Shown: in pieces, positions 16,943 to 25,963 of the stretch | Layout: every line of letters begins with the position of its first letter | How positions within the stretch are numbered: position 1 is the stretch's first letter | Assembly: GCF_001514235.1 (NCBI RefSeq) | Contig: NZ_KQ948925.1 | Coordinates: 745,469 to 809,468, forward strand | DNA from: Streptomyces caeruleatus | Lineage (GTDB): Bacteria; Actinomycetota; Actinomycetes; Streptomycetales; Streptomycetaceae | Length of the DNA: 64,000 nt | Direction of reading: 5' to 3' | Made by a program: the position numbers and the translations under genes | The notes under the pieces: generated by a model | What the model saw: only the letters and a program-made list of their open reading frames with translations | Databases searched by the model: none | Told to the model about the DNA's origin: nothing

Positions 16943-18427
16943 ATGACCTCTCCGCTCACCACCCCCGCGTCCGACGGACGCTGGACCCCCCGGCTGTGGG
17001 GCACCCTCCTGGTCCTGTGCGCCGCGATGTTCCTGGACGCGCTGGACGTCTCGATGGTCGGCGTCGCCCTGCCGTCCATCGGCGCCGACCTGGGGCTGAC
17101 CACCTCGACCCTGCAATGGATCGTCAGCGGCTACATCCTGGGCTACGGCGGCCTGCTGCTCCTCGGCGGACGCACCGCCGACCTGCTGGGCCGACGCCAG
17201 GTCTTCCTGGTGGCCCTCGCCGTCTTCGCGCTCGCCTCGCTGCTCGGCGGGCTCGTCGACTCGGGCCCGCTGCTGATCGCCAGCCGTTTCATCAAGGGCC
17301 TGGCCGCCGCCTTCACCGCCCCCGCCGGCCTGTCCATCATCACCACGACGTTCGCCGAGGGCCCGATCCGCAACCGAGCACTGGCGATCTACACCACCTG
17401 CGGCGCCACCGGCTACTCGATGGGGCTCGTCTTCTCCGGCCTGCTCACCGAGGCCAGTTGGCGCCTGACCATGCTGCTCCCGGCGCCCGTCGCGCTGATC
17501 GCCCTGGTCGCCGGCCTGAAACTGCTCCCGCGCACCGAGCGCGAACGGACCAACGGCGGCTACGACATCCCCGGCGCCATCCTCGGCACCGCCTCGATGC
17601 TCCTGCTCGTGTTCACCGTCGTCGAGGCACCGGCGGCGGGCTGGGGCTCGGCCCGCACGATCCTGTCGTTCGTCGCCGTCGTCGTCCTGCTGACAGCCTT
17701 CGTCCGCGTCGAGCGACGCAGCCCGAGCCCACTGATCCGGCTGGGCGTGCTGCGCTCCGGAGCCCAGGTACGGGCACAGCTGGGCGCGTTGACGTTCGTC
17801 GGCAGCTACATCGGCTTCCAGTTCCTCGTCACGCTGTACATGCAGCAGCTGCTCGGCTGGTCGGCGCTGCACACGGCGCTGGCCTTCCTGCCGGCGGGCG
17901 CGCTCGTGGCACTGTCGGCGACGAAGGTCGGTGCGGTCATCGACCGGTTCGGCACGGCACGGCTGATCGCGGTCGGCTTCGCCGCGCTGGTCGCCGGCTA
18001 CCTCCTGTTCCTGCGGATCGACCTCGACCCGGTCTACGCCGCGGTCATCCTGCCCACCATGCTGCTGGTGGGCGCCGGCTTCGCGCTGACCTTCCCCTCG
18101 CTCAACGTCCAGGCCACCAACGGCGTCGACGAACACGAGCAGGGCATGGTCTCGGGCCTGCTCAACACCTCGGTCCAGGTGGGCGGCGCGCTGTTCCTGG
18201 CCGTCGTGACCGCGGTCCTGACCGCCAACAGCCCCGAGGAACCCGCTTCCCCGCAAGCGGTCCTCGACAGCTACCTGCCCGCCCTGGTCGTGACCACCGT
18301 GATCGCGGTCGCGGGCCTCCTGATCGCCCTCACCGGACTGCGCACGCGCCGCGAGCAGCGGACCGTCGTGGTCGCCAAGTCCACCGCGAGGGAGGCGGAA
18401 GCGGAGCGTGTGGCGCTGCGCGACTAG
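16943..18427 (+). CDS. DHA2-type (14-helix) MFS drug efflux transporter
   Basis: Predicted 494-residue transporter of the EmrB/QacA group. It opens with the family's conserved helix 1 pattern (LDALDVSMVGVALPSIGADL), followed by LQWIVSGYILGYGGLLLLGG and the GRTADLLGRRQVFL motif A. Hydrophobicity suggests 14 helices. Such pumps export antibiotics, dyes or other hydrophobic compounds using the proton gradient. The divergent MarR gene probably controls it. The predicted transcript starts at the ATG. A strong hairpin follows the stop codon. Confidence 0.93.
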   Translation: MTSPLTTPASDGRWTPRLWGTLLVLCAAMFLDALDVSMVGVALPSIGADLGLTTSTLQWIVSGYILGYGGLLLLGGRTADLLGRRQVFLVALAVFALASLLGGLVDSGPLLIASRFIKGLAAAFTAPAGLSIITTTFAEGPIRNRALAIYTTCGATGYSMGLVFSGLLTEASWRLTMLLPAPVALIALVAGLKLLPRTERERTNGGYDIPGAILGTASMLLLVFTVVEAPAAGWGSARTILSFVAVVVLLTAFVRVERRSPSPLIRLGVLRSGAQVRAQLGALTFVGSYIGFQFLVTLYMQQLLGWSALHTALAFLPAGALVALSATKVGAVIDRFGTARLIAVGFAALVAGYLLFLRIDLDPVYAAVILPTMLLVGAGFALTFPSLNVQATNGVDEHEQGMVSGLLNTSVQVGGALFLAVVTAVLTANSPEEPASPQAVLDSYLPALVVTTVIAVAGLLIALTGLRTRREQRTVVVAKSTAREAEAERVALRD

Positions 18428-18459
18428 GGAAACACCCCCTAGGGGGGACCACCTCCCAT

Positions 18460-18496
18460 GTGCGCCCGGCGGAGCCGCTTGCTCCGTCGGGCGCAC
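18460..18496 (+). terminator. Strong terminator after the MFS gene
   Basis: A 16-bp stem (one G.T pair) with arms 18460-18475 and 18481-18496, loop CGCTT, followed by TCCTGTTT. It also separates the efflux gene from the small DUF6332 gene that starts 18 nt later. Confidence 0.8.
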
Positions 18497-18514
18497 TCCT
18501 GTTTGACTCAAGGT

Positions 18515-18799
18515 ATGGAGAACTACGGGGGACGGCGCCGGCAGGCGGAGCGGGACGCGATCACCGTCGAGATCGGGTACGCGCTGTTCAGTGCGGCGTT
18601 CGCGGCGGCGGTGCTGTTCGGGGCGATCGTCGGGCCGGCGTACGTCTTCGACGTGTCGGACGGTACGCGCGGCCCCCTGGTCGGCGTGGGCAGCACGGTC
18701 GCTGTCGTGCTGTTCTTCGCCCGGGTCGTCAGCGTGCTGACGCGGTTCCGGCGGACGTCTCAGCCCAGCCAGCCCGGCCGCACCAACCCCGACTCGTAG
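18515..18799 (+). CDS. Small two-helix membrane protein, DUF6332-like
   Basis: Predicted 94-residue protein. A charged N-terminus containing QAERDAITVEIGYALFS leads into helix 1 (about 22-45) and helix 2 (about 55-75), then a short basic Ser/Pro tail. The QAERDA(I/M)TVEI pattern matches the Streptomyces family I know as DUF6332; the function is unknown. The ATG follows AAGG closely. Its last 40 nt overlap the converging response regulator gene, so the C-termini share DNA on opposite strands. Confidence 0.75.
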   Translation: MENYGGRRRQAERDAITVEIGYALFSAAFAAAVLFGAIVGPAYVFDVSDGTRGPLVGVGSTVAVVLFFARVVSVLTRFRRTSQPSQPGRTNPDS

Positions 18800-19425
18800 G
18801 CCAGCACCACGAGTTGGGCCCGATCGCGGGCGCCGAGCTTCACCATGGTGCGGCTGACGTGGGTCTTCGCGGTGAGTGGGCTGACCACCAGGCGCCGGGC
18901 GATCTCCTCGTTGGACAGGCCGATGCCGACCAGCGCCATCACCTCCCGCTCACGCTCGGTGAGTTCGGCGAGGGCGTCCGCGGCGGCCGGCTCCTTGGAG
19001 CGGGCGGCGAACTCGGCGATCAGACGCCGGGTCACGCCCGGCGACAGCAGCGCGTCGCCCTCGACCACCGCCCGTACGGCACGCAGCAGTTCCTCCGGCT
19101 CGGTGTCCTTGACCAGGAACCCGGAGGCGCCCGAGCGGATGGCCTCGAAGACGTACTCGTCGAGTTCGAAGGTGGTCAGCACGACCACCCTGACGTCCTT
19201 CAGTGCCGTGTCCTCGGTGATCCGGCGGGTCGCGGCGAGGCCGTCCAGGAGCGGCATGCGGATGTCCATCAGCACGACGTCGGGCCGCAGTTCGCGCACC
19301 TTGCGCAGCGCCTCCTCGCCATCCGGGGCTTCCCCGGCCACCTCGATGTCGGGCTGGGCGTCGAGCAGTGCCCGGAAACCGGCCCGCACCAGTGACTGGT
19401 CGTCGGCGAGCAGTACGCGGATCAC
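18760..19425 (-). CDS. NarL/LuxR-type response regulator
   Basis: Predicted 221-residue regulator. The receiver domain (1-120) has acidic residues D8-D9, the phosphoacceptor D54 in VVLMDIRMP, and the lysine in FLVKDTEP. The C-terminal LuxR helix-turn-helix lies at about 150-210 (LTEREREVMALVGIGLSNEEIARRL). It is encoded directly after its histidine kinase with a 4-nt ATGA overlap, so the two form one translationally coupled two-component system. Confidence 0.95.
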   Translation of the reverse strand: MIRVLLADDQSLVRAGFRALLDAQPDIEVAGEAPDGEEALRKVRELRPDVVLMDIRMPLLDGLAATRRITEDTALKDVRVVVLTTFELDEYVFEAIRSGASGFLVKDTEPEELLRAVRAVVEGDALLSPGVTRRLIAEFAARSKEPAAADALAELTEREREVMALVGIGLSNEEIARRLVVSPLTAKTHVSRTMVKLGARDRAQLVVLAYESGLVRPGWLG

Positions 19426-20666
19426 CGGTCCTCCTTGACCTCATGAGCCGTCTTCAACGGCAGTACGGCGAGCACCCGGAACCCCCCGTTGGCACGCGGG
19501 CCCGCCTCGATCGTGCCACCGAGCGCGGCCGCCCGCTCCCGCATTCCGGCGAGTCCGTTGCCACTGCCGCCCGCGTCGGCGCCGGTCGCGGGACCGTCGT
19601 CGTCGATACGCAGCCGTAGCGTCGTCCCGTCGTCGTGATCGAGGTGCACGCGCGCGTGCCGTGATCCCGAGTGGCGTACGACGTTGGTGAGGGCCTCCTG
19701 GACGATCCGGAAGGCGGCGAGGTCGGTGCCGGGCGCCAGGCGGGGCGGCTCGCCCTCGACCTCGACGGTGAGGCCCGCGCTCGCGGCCTGCTCCACCAGT
19801 TCGGGCAGCCGGTCCAGGCCGGGCGCCGGGGTGCGCGGGGCGTCGCCGGGGGTGCGCAGCGTGTCGAGGACCTGGCGGACCTCGCCGAGCGCCTCCTTGC
19901 TCTGGGCCTTGATGGTGGTGAGCGCCGTGCGCGCCTGCTCGGGGTCGGTGTCGAGGAGGGCGAGGCCGACGCCCGCCTGCACATTGATCACGCTGATGCT
20001 GTGCGCGAGGACGTCGTGCAGTTCGCGGGCGATCCGCAGCCGCTCCTCGTCGGCCCTGCGCCGCGCCGCCTGCGCCCGTTCGGCCCGCTCCTTCGCCCAC
20101 TGCTCGCGCCGGGTCCTGGCCAGCTCCGACACCGCCACGATCGCCGCCACCCACGCGGCGATCACTCCTTCCTGCCCCCAGGGCGCGGCCGAGTCACCGG
20201 ACGGCGGCAGCCACTGGTACAGCCAGTGCGCCACCAGGGCATACCCCACCCAGAACACGCCGACCGCCGCCCAGGCGGCCTTGCGGTGGCCCAGGACGAT
20301 GGCGTTGAAGCAGGCCAGGGCGACGGCCACGAAGACCGGCCCGTACGGGTACCCGGCACCCAGGTACACCGTGGCGGCCGTCGCCGTCCCGAACGCGACG
20401 GCCACCGGGTACCGCTTGCGCCACAGCAGCAGCGCCGACGCCACGAACAGCAGGGCGCGCGCGAAGGGGTCGAGCGGCGCCCGGTCGTCGAGCTGGCCCT
20501 GGGCGGCGAAGTTCGAGCCGGCCATCACGAAGAAGGTGACCAGCAGGGTGGAACGCCACGGCCAGCGAGGAGCGCGCTCCTCGTCGGCCCACCCGCTCCA
20601 CCCCGGCGGCCCGTGCCGCCACCACGTCTGCGGCCCACCGCCCCGGCGTGCCTGCTGCTCTTCCAT
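19422..20666 (-). CDS. Sensor histidine kinase (HisKA_3 type)
   Basis: Predicted 414-residue membrane kinase of the NarL-partner class. The sensor part (about 36-180) has four to five hydrophobic helices and little extracellular sequence, so it probably senses within or near the membrane. The phosphoacceptor is H217 in RIARELHDVLAHSISVINVQ. The ATP-binding domain shows TNVVRHSG (N box), LRIDDDGP and GNGLAGMRERAAALGG. The signal is unknown. ATG at 20666 was chosen; upstream in-frame sequence is low complexity. It overlaps the response regulator by 4 nt. Confidence 0.94.
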   Translation of the reverse strand: MEEQQARRGGGPQTWWRHGPPGWSGWADEERAPRWPWRSTLLVTFFVMAGSNFAAQGQLDDRAPLDPFARALLFVASALLLWRKRYPVAVAFGTATAATVYLGAGYPYGPVFVAVALACFNAIVLGHRKAAWAAVGVFWVGYALVAHWLYQWLPPSGDSAAPWGQEGVIAAWVAAIVAVSELARTRREQWAKERAERAQAARRRADEERLRIARELHDVLAHSISVINVQAGVGLALLDTDPEQARTALTTIKAQSKEALGEVRQVLDTLRTPGDAPRTPAPGLDRLPELVEQAASAGLTVEVEGEPPRLAPGTDLAAFRIVQEALTNVVRHSGSRHARVHLDHDDGTTLRLRIDDDGPATGADAGGSGNGLAGMRERAAALGGTIEAGPRANGGFRVLAVLPLKTAHEVKEDR

Positions 20667-20853
20667 GCCCGCCACGCTAGACGCGATGACGGCCGGGCGG
20701 CGTCCCCCGCGCGTGGTGATCACACGTACTCCCGGCGAAGTACGTCCGCCGTCCCGGCCTGCCTGATCCGCGGCCCGCGCCGCGCGCACTGCACACCCGG
20801 ATCCTGCGCCAGGACCCGGCGCCGCCGCCGGTCCCCTGACGACTCGCGCCGAC

Positions 20854-21558
20854 CTAACCGCGTCCGTCCACCAGGCCGACCCCGTGCGCGAGCCGGCCCA
20901 CCGCGTGCCGGAAGAACGCCTCCCGGTGCTCCACGACCCGGTTGAACTGCCCGAACAGGTCGAACCCGACGAGCCCGAAGAGCTCGGCCCAGGAGGCGAC
21001 CAGGGCCGCGACGTTGGCCGGCGGGAGGTCGGGGGCCAGGTCGGCGGTCATGCGCTCCGCCTCGGGGCGCAGGTCGGCGGGCAGGGGTGCCGGTTCGGTG
21101 AGGCCGGAGGTCGCGTGGGCCTCGCGCAGGATGCCGATGAAGACGAGGCCGACGCGGGAGGCGGGTGGGACCGTCGTGTCGGGCGCGGTGTACCCGGGCA
21201 CGGGCGAGCCGTAGATCAGCGCGTACTCGTGCGGATGGCGCAGCGCCCAGTCCCGTACGGCCTGGGCCACCGATATCCAGCGCTGGACTGGTCCGGCGTC
21301 GACGGCCTCGGCGTGCGCGGCCTCGGCGCTCTCCCCGAGGGAGTCGTAGGCGTCGATGATGAGGGCGGTCAGCAGGTCGTCGCGGCTGGGGAAGTAGCGG
21401 TAGAGCGCGGAGGAGACCATGCCGAGTTCGCGGGCCACGGCACGCAGGGAGAGTTTGGCGGCACCTTCGGCCGCGAGCTGTCTGCGGGCCTCGTCCTTGA
21501 TGGCCGCGGTGACTTCCATCCTGGCGCGGGCGCGTACGCCCTTTGCGGTGCTGCTCAT
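20854..21558 (-). CDS. TetR-family transcriptional repressor
   Basis: Predicted 234-residue regulator. The N-terminal helix-turn-helix is AAKLSLRAVARELGMVSSALYRYFPSRDDLLTAL (residues about 35-68, shown because it decides the family, in part SLRAVARELGMVSSALYRYF). A ligand domain with the TetR_C_13-like WAELFGLVGFDLFGQFNRVVEH end follows. It diverges from a deazaflavin-dependent nitroreductase, and three overlapping GAGAGC-type palindromes lie between them, so it probably represses both. The ATG at 21558 is chosen over an upstream start at 21702 that would run through the operator region. Confidence 0.9.
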   Translation of the reverse strand: MSSTAKGVRARARMEVTAAIKDEARRQLAAEGAAKLSLRAVARELGMVSSALYRYFPSRDDLLTALIIDAYDSLGESAEAAHAEAVDAGPVQRWISVAQAVRDWALRHPHEYALIYGSPVPGYTAPDTTVPPASRVGLVFIGILREAHATSGLTEPAPLPADLRPEAERMTADLAPDLPPANVAALVASWAELFGLVGFDLFGQFNRVVEHREAFFRHAVGRLAHGVGLVDGRG

Positions 21559-21600
21559 GACGGCCAGTCTTCCAGAAGAACAGAGCGGTGCACACATTCG

Positions 21601-21667
21601 AGAGCACTGCTCTTGCTTTGGATCAGCGTTGTCGTGCACACTGCTCTCAAGTGAGAGCACCGCTCTC
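21601..21667. promoter_or_regulatory. Triple palindromic operator between TetR and nitroreductase genes
   Basis: Three related inverted repeats: AGAGCA-C-TGCTCT (21601-21613), TGCTCTCA-AG-TGAGAGCA (21642-21659), and GAGAGC-ACC-GCTCTC (21653-21667), the last two overlapping. The repeated half-site GAGAGC is typical of a dimeric TetR protein. Confidence 0.7.
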
Positions 21668-21700
21668 TCAATCGTCCGAACCGGAACTCCGGGAGTCGCC

Positions 21701-22150
21701 ATGACGTCGCCGTACTACCTCAAGGGCAGCCCGCTCAACGTCCGCCTCAACAGCGTGATCGGCTGGCTGGCCCGGCACGGGCTCAGCATCGCGGGCACGG
21801 CGGAGCTGTCCGTGCGCGGGCGCAAGAGCGGCAGGATGCAGCGCATCCCGGTCAACCCGCACAGCCACGACGGCGCGCGGTACCTCGTCTCGGCCCGCGG
21901 CCACTCCCAGTGGGTGCGCAACATGCGCGCCGCCGGCGGTGGGGAACTGCGCGTGGGGCGCAAGGTCCGTGAGTTCTCCGCGGTGGAGCTTCCCGACGAG
22001 GAGAAGCTCCCGATCCTGCGGACCTATCTGGAGAAGTGGGGCTGGGAGGTCAACCAGTACTTCAACGGGGTCACCGCGAAGTCCTCCGACGAGGAGATCG
22101 TCGCGGCGGCCCAGGACCACCCGGTCTTCCGGATCACCGTCAGGAAGTGA
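21701..22150 (+). CDS. F420/deazaflavin-dependent nitroreductase family protein
   Basis: Predicted 149-residue split-beta-barrel protein. TAELSVRGRKSGRMQRIPV is the conserved opening of the deazaflavin (F420)-dependent nitroreductase family, followed by RYLVSARGHSQWVRNMRAAGGGELR, the cofactor-side segment. Members reduce diverse compounds with F420H2 in actinomycetes. It is divergent from a TetR gene with operators in between. The stop codon overlaps the end of the converging flavoprotein gene by 11 nt. Confidence 0.9.
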   Translation: MTSPYYLKGSPLNVRLNSVIGWLARHGLSIAGTAELSVRGRKSGRMQRIPVNPHSHDGARYLVSARGHSQWVRNMRAAGGGELRVGRKVREFSAVELPDEEKLPILRTYLEKWGWEVNQYFNGVTAKSSDEEIVAAAQDHPVFRITVRK

Positions 22151-23378
22151 CGTCGTCGGCCACGGGCTGCGCACGGCGGTCCATCGCGGTGAGCGCGCGG
22201 TGGGCCATCGGATGGGTGCGGACGATCTCGGCCAGTGACGTCGAGCCGCGGGTGATGTCCGTGAACGCCTTCCAGGCCGGCCGGAAACCGGTCAGCGTGG
22301 CGTGGAAGAGGCCGGGACGGCGCTCGAAAGCGGTCAGCAGCCGCTTGCCGACGCTCATCTCGACGCCGAGCCCCGCCTTGATCGCGAAGGCGTAGTTCAG
22401 GGCCTGGCGCCGGGTATCCACCGCGTCATGCGCCTCGGCGATCCGGACCGCCCACTCCCCCGCGAGCCGCCCCGACCGCAGCGCGAACGAGATGCCCTCG
22501 CGCGTCCACGGCTCCAGCAGCCCCGCCGCGTCCCCGCACACCAGCACGCGCCCGCGTGACAGCGGCGAGTCGTCGGCACGACAGCGGGTCAGGTGCCCTG
22601 AGGAGATGCCCGGTTCGAAGCCGGCGAGGCCGAGCCGTCCGATGAACTCCTCCAAGTACCGCTTGGTGGCGGCTCCTTCACCGCGCGCCGAGATCACGCC
22701 CACCGTCAGGGTGTCGCCCTTGGGGAACACCCAGCCGTAACTGCCGGGAATCGGCCCCCAGTCGATGAGCACCCGCCCCTTCCAGTCCTCGGCGACCGTC
22801 TCCGGCACCGGGATCTCCGCCTCCAGGCCGAGGTCCACCTGGTCGAGCTTGACCCCGACATGCGCTCCTATCCGGCTGGCGCTGCCGTCCGCGCCGACCA
22901 CGGCCCGCGCGAGGAGCGTCTCGCCGCCCTGCAGGACCACGGCGACGCTGCGCCGGTCCGGCACCGCCGAGCCGTGCTGCTCGACGCGCTGCACGGTGAC
23001 GCCCGTACGCAGCTCGGCGCCGGCCTTCTGCGCGTGCTCGACGAGCTGCTGGTCGAACTCGGGACGGTTGATCAGCCCGAAGAGCATCTGCTTGGAGCGC
23101 CGGGTCCGGGTGAAGCGGCCGTTGTTGGAGAAGGTGACCGCGTGCACGCGGTCGCGGAAGGGCAGTTCGAAGCCGGGCGGCAGCGAGTCGCGCGAGGGGC
23201 CGATGATGCCGCCGCCGCATGTCTTGTAGCGCGGCAGCTCCGCTTTCTCCAGCAACAGCACGCGCCGCCCGGCGACGGCCGCCGCGTACGCGGCCGAGGC
23301 CCCCGCGGGTCCCGCGCCCACCACGACGACGTCCCACACCCGCTGCACGTCGTCCGCCGAAGAGTTCTCGCTGCTCAC
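22140..23378 (-). CDS. Geranylgeranyl reductase-family flavoprotein
   Basis: Predicted 412-residue FAD-dependent reductase. It has the N-terminal WDVVVVGAGPAGASAAYAAA, the family's PRYKTCGGGIIGP, a central VVGADGSASRIGAHVG and a late VLVCGDAAGLLEPWTREGISFAL. The known reaction is reduction of isoprenoid double bonds, for example in menaquinone or lipid side chains, using NADPH or ferredoxin. It stands alone without isoprenoid neighbours. In Streptomyces such proteins are often encoded near the respiratory chain, but not here. Confidence 0.9.
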   Translation of the reverse strand: MSSENSSADDVQRVWDVVVVGAGPAGASAAYAAAVAGRRVLLLEKAELPRYKTCGGGIIGPSRDSLPPGFELPFRDRVHAVTFSNNGRFTRTRRSKQMLFGLINRPEFDQQLVEHAQKAGAELRTGVTVQRVEQHGSAVPDRRSVAVVLQGGETLLARAVVGADGSASRIGAHVGVKLDQVDLGLEAEIPVPETVAEDWKGRVLIDWGPIPGSYGWVFPKGDTLTVGVISARGEGAATKRYLEEFIGRLGLAGFEPGISSGHLTRCRADDSPLSRGRVLVCGDAAGLLEPWTREGISFALRSGRLAGEWAVRIAEAHDAVDTRRQALNYAFAIKAGLGVEMSVGKRLLTAFERRPGLFHATLTGFRPAWKAFTDITRGSTSLAEIVRTHPMAHRALTAMDRRAQPVADDVTS

Positions 23379-23511
23379 GATGGTCTACTGCTCCCGATCA
23401 AGCCGCCTACGCCTGCTGTCCCCCGCATCCTACGGCGGGCATCGTCGCAGGCCGCTGTGGGAGGATCACAGCACTCACACGTACAACGTCGCACCCACAA
23501 GGAGCGTGCCC

Positions 23512-24867
23512 ATGTCGTCGAATCCGGTCGCCGAGACCGTCGCCTCGCTGATGCCCGGCGCGAAGGCGGAGCTCACCGAACTGGTGGCGTTCAGGTCGGT
23601 GGCTGACTTCGACCAGTTCCCGAGGAGCGAGAGCGAGGGCGCCGCCCGCTGGGTGGCCGACGCGCTCGGCGCCGAGGGCTTCCAAGACGTGGCCCTGCTC
23701 GACACCCCGGACGGCACGCAGTCGGTCTACGGCTACCTGCCGGGGCCCGAGGGCGCGAAGACGGTCCTGCTGTACGCCCACTACGACGTGCAGCCCCCGC
23801 TGGACGAGGCCGCCTGGAGCACCCCGCCCTTCGAGCTGACCGAACGCGACGGCCGCTGGTACGGGCGCGGGGCCGCCGACTGCAAGGGCGGCGTGATCAT
23901 GCACCTGCTCGCCCTGCGCGCGCTGAAGGCGAACGGCGGCATACCGGTCCACGTCAAGGTGATCGCCGAGGGCTCGGAGGAGATGGGCACCGGCGGTCTG
24001 GAGCGGTACGCCGAGCAGCACCCGGACCTGCTGGAGGCCGACACCATCGTGATCGGCGACGCGGGCAACTTCCGCGTCGGCCTGCCGACGGTCACCTCCA
24101 CCCTGCGCGGCATGACCCTGCTCCGCGTGCAGATCGACACCCTCGAAGGCAACCTGCACTCCGGCCAGTTCGGCGGGGCGGCGCCCGACGCGCTCGGCGC
24201 GCTGATCCGTGTCCTGGACTCGCTGCGCGCCGAGGACGGTTCGACCACGGTGGACGGGCTGAACGGCGAGGCCTCGTGGGAGGGGCTCCAGTACGCGGAC
24301 GAACAGTTCCGCCAGGACGCCAAGGTCCTCGACGGCGTAGAGCTGATCGGCTCCGGCACGGTCGCCGACCGGATCTGGGCGCGCCCCGCCGTCACGGTCC
24401 TCGGCATCGACTGCCCGCCGGTCGTCGGCGCCACCCCGTCCGTGCAGGCGAGCGCACGTGCGCTGATCAGCCTGCGGGTGCCGCCGGGCGTGGACGCGGC
24501 CGAGGCGACCAAGCTGCTCCAGGCGCATGTCGAGGCGCACACGCCGTGGGGTGCCCGGGTCCGCACCGAGCAGATCGGCCAGGGCCAGGCGTTCCGCGCC
24601 GACACGAGCAGCCCGGCGTACCAGGCCATGGCGGACGCGATGGCGGTCGCCTACCCGGGCCAGGAGATGCAGTACGCCGGCCAGGGCGGCTCGATCCCGC
24701 TGTGCAACACCCTCGCCGCGCTCTACCCGCACGCGGAGATCCTCCTCATCGGCCTGAGCGAGCCGGAGGCCCAGATCCACGCCGTGAACGAGAGCGTGTC
24801 GCCGCAGGAGCTGGAGCGCCTGTCGGTCGCCGAGGCGCTGTTCCTGCGCAATTACGCGGCGAGCTGA
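23512..24867 (+). CDS. M20-family dipeptidase
   Basis: Predicted 451-residue metallopeptidase. Zinc ligands and catalytic residues are visible as H90 and D92 in YAHYDVQP, D123 in GRGAADCKGG, and E156-E157 in AEGSEEMGTGG. A lid/dimerisation domain (about 200-350) follows. The family cleaves dipeptides or related N-acyl amino acids in the cytoplasm. AAGGAG lies 8 nt before the ATG at 23512. The next gene starts 25 nt later on the same strand, so the two may be cotranscribed. Confidence 0.93.
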   Translation: MSSNPVAETVASLMPGAKAELTELVAFRSVADFDQFPRSESEGAARWVADALGAEGFQDVALLDTPDGTQSVYGYLPGPEGAKTVLLYAHYDVQPPLDEAAWSTPPFELTERDGRWYGRGAADCKGGVIMHLLALRALKANGGIPVHVKVIAEGSEEMGTGGLERYAEQHPDLLEADTIVIGDAGNFRVGLPTVTSTLRGMTLLRVQIDTLEGNLHSGQFGGAAPDALGALIRVLDSLRAEDGSTTVDGLNGEASWEGLQYADEQFRQDAKVLDGVELIGSGTVADRIWARPAVTVLGIDCPPVVGATPSVQASARALISLRVPPGVDAAEATKLLQAHVEAHTPWGARVRTEQIGQGQAFRADTSSPAYQAMADAMAVAYPGQEMQYAGQGGSIPLCNTLAALYPHAEILLIGLSEPEAQIHAVNESVSPQELERLSVAEALFLRNYAAS

Positions 24868-24892
24868 GGCAGTCGGCGCTCAGGATGGGTCC

Positions 24893-25963
24893 ATGACCCG
24901 CACCGAGCGCCTCGCCGCCCACACCGACATCGCCACGTCCCTGGCGCTTCTCTCCGACCACGAGCTCGCGGACCTGGTGGCGGAGGGGACGCCGGTGGGA
25001 GCCGGGATCGGCGGGCCGACGAAGGTGATCGAGGTCAACGGCGCCCGGGTCTTCGTGAAGCTGGTCCGGCTCACGGACGTCGAACTGCTCCCGGAGAACG
25101 TCAGGTCCACGGCGAACGTCTTCGACGTGCCCGCCTTCTGCCACTACGGCGTCGGCAGCGTCGGAAGCCCGGGCGTCGGCGCCTGGCGGGAGCTGGCGGT
25201 GCACACGATGACGACGAACTGGGTCGTCTCCGAGCGGTTCGCGGGGTTTCCGCTGATGCACCACTGGCGGGTCCTGCCGCAGCGGCCGCAGCCCCTCCCG
25301 GACGACCTGGCGGACGTGGAGCGGGCCGTCGCCCACTTCGGCGGCGGCCCGCAGGTGCGCGAGCGCATCGAGGCCCTGCGCACGGCCACGTCAAGCCTGG
25401 CGCTGTTCCTGGAGTACCTCCCACACACCCTGCACGACTGGCTCGGCGACCAGCTCGCGACGGGTGACCCGGAGGCGGCCTGCGCCCTGGTGGAACAGGG
25501 CCTGGAAGCCCTCACCGCCTTCCTGGGCGCGCAGGGCCTCCTGCACTTCGACGCCCACTTCCAGAACCTCCTCACCGACGGCCGGCGGCTCTACCTCGCC
25601 GACTACGGCCTCGCGCTCTCCGGGCGCTTCCGGCTGTCCGGGCAGGAGCGCGACTTCCTCGCCCGGCACCGTCACTACGACCGCGCCTACACCAGCTGGT
25701 TCCTGGTGATCTGGCTGGTCACCGAGTTGTACGGGTACCGCGGGCAGGAGCGGAGCGCCTTCGTCCGGTCCTGCGCCGACGGCGCGCTGCCCGGCGGCGG
25801 GATCCCGGAGGCCGCCGCCGCGCTGATCGCCCGCCATGCCCGAAGCGCTGCCGTGATGGACGACTTCGTGCGTCGCTGGGATCAGGAGAGCAGGCTGACC
25901 CCGTTTCCGGACGCGGAGACGTTCGGCGTGGTTCAGGACGTCGGAATCCCGGCCTCCAGATAG
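24893..25963 (+). CDS. Kinase-fold protein (protein-kinase-like), unknown substrate
   Basis: Predicted 356-residue protein with a protein-kinase-like fold. A lysine in ARVFVKLVRL (K56) fits the beta3 lysine. The catalytic loop is HFDAHFQN (H218, D220, N225), and the metal site ADYG (D237) replaces DFG. The first half lacks a standard glycine loop but has GAGIGGPTK. It is not a classical Ser/Thr kinase; small-molecule kinases of the aminoglycoside or choline type are similar. It follows the M20 gene and its last 31 nt overlap the converging AAA-Nudix gene. Confidence 0.75.
   Translation: MTRTERLAAHTDIATSLALLSDHELADLVAEGTPVGAGIGGPTKVIEVNGARVFVKLVRLTDVELLPENVRSTANVFDVPAFCHYGVGSVGSPGVGAWRELAVHTMTTNWVVSERFAGFPLMHHWRVLPQRPQPLPDDLADVERAVAHFGGGPQVRERIEALRTATSSLALFLEYLPHTLHDWLGDQLATGDPEAACALVEQGLEALTAFLGAQGLLHFDAHFQNLLTDGRRLYLADYGLALSGRFRLSGQERDFLARHRHYDRAYTSWFLVIWLVTELYGYRGQERSAFVRSCADGALPGGGIPEAAAALIARHARSAAVMDDFVRRWDQESRLTPFPDAETFGVVQDVGIPASR

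Noticed and set aside
11930..18427. Antibiotic biosynthesis cluster with two transporters and a methyltransferase
   Set aside because: No synthase, NRPS, PKS or tailoring run is present; the genes point in several directions and have their own regulators.
16898..18511. 537-residue open frame on the minus strand across the MFS gene
   Set aside because: It mirrors a clear efflux transporter. Long antisense frames are normal at this GC content, and its composition (Asp/Gln/Arg/Gly-rich, no domain) is not protein-like.
22140..23378. Part of a carotenoid or isoprenoid biosynthesis cluster
   Set aside because: The reductase stands alone; no prenyltransferase, phytoene or quinone gene lies near it.
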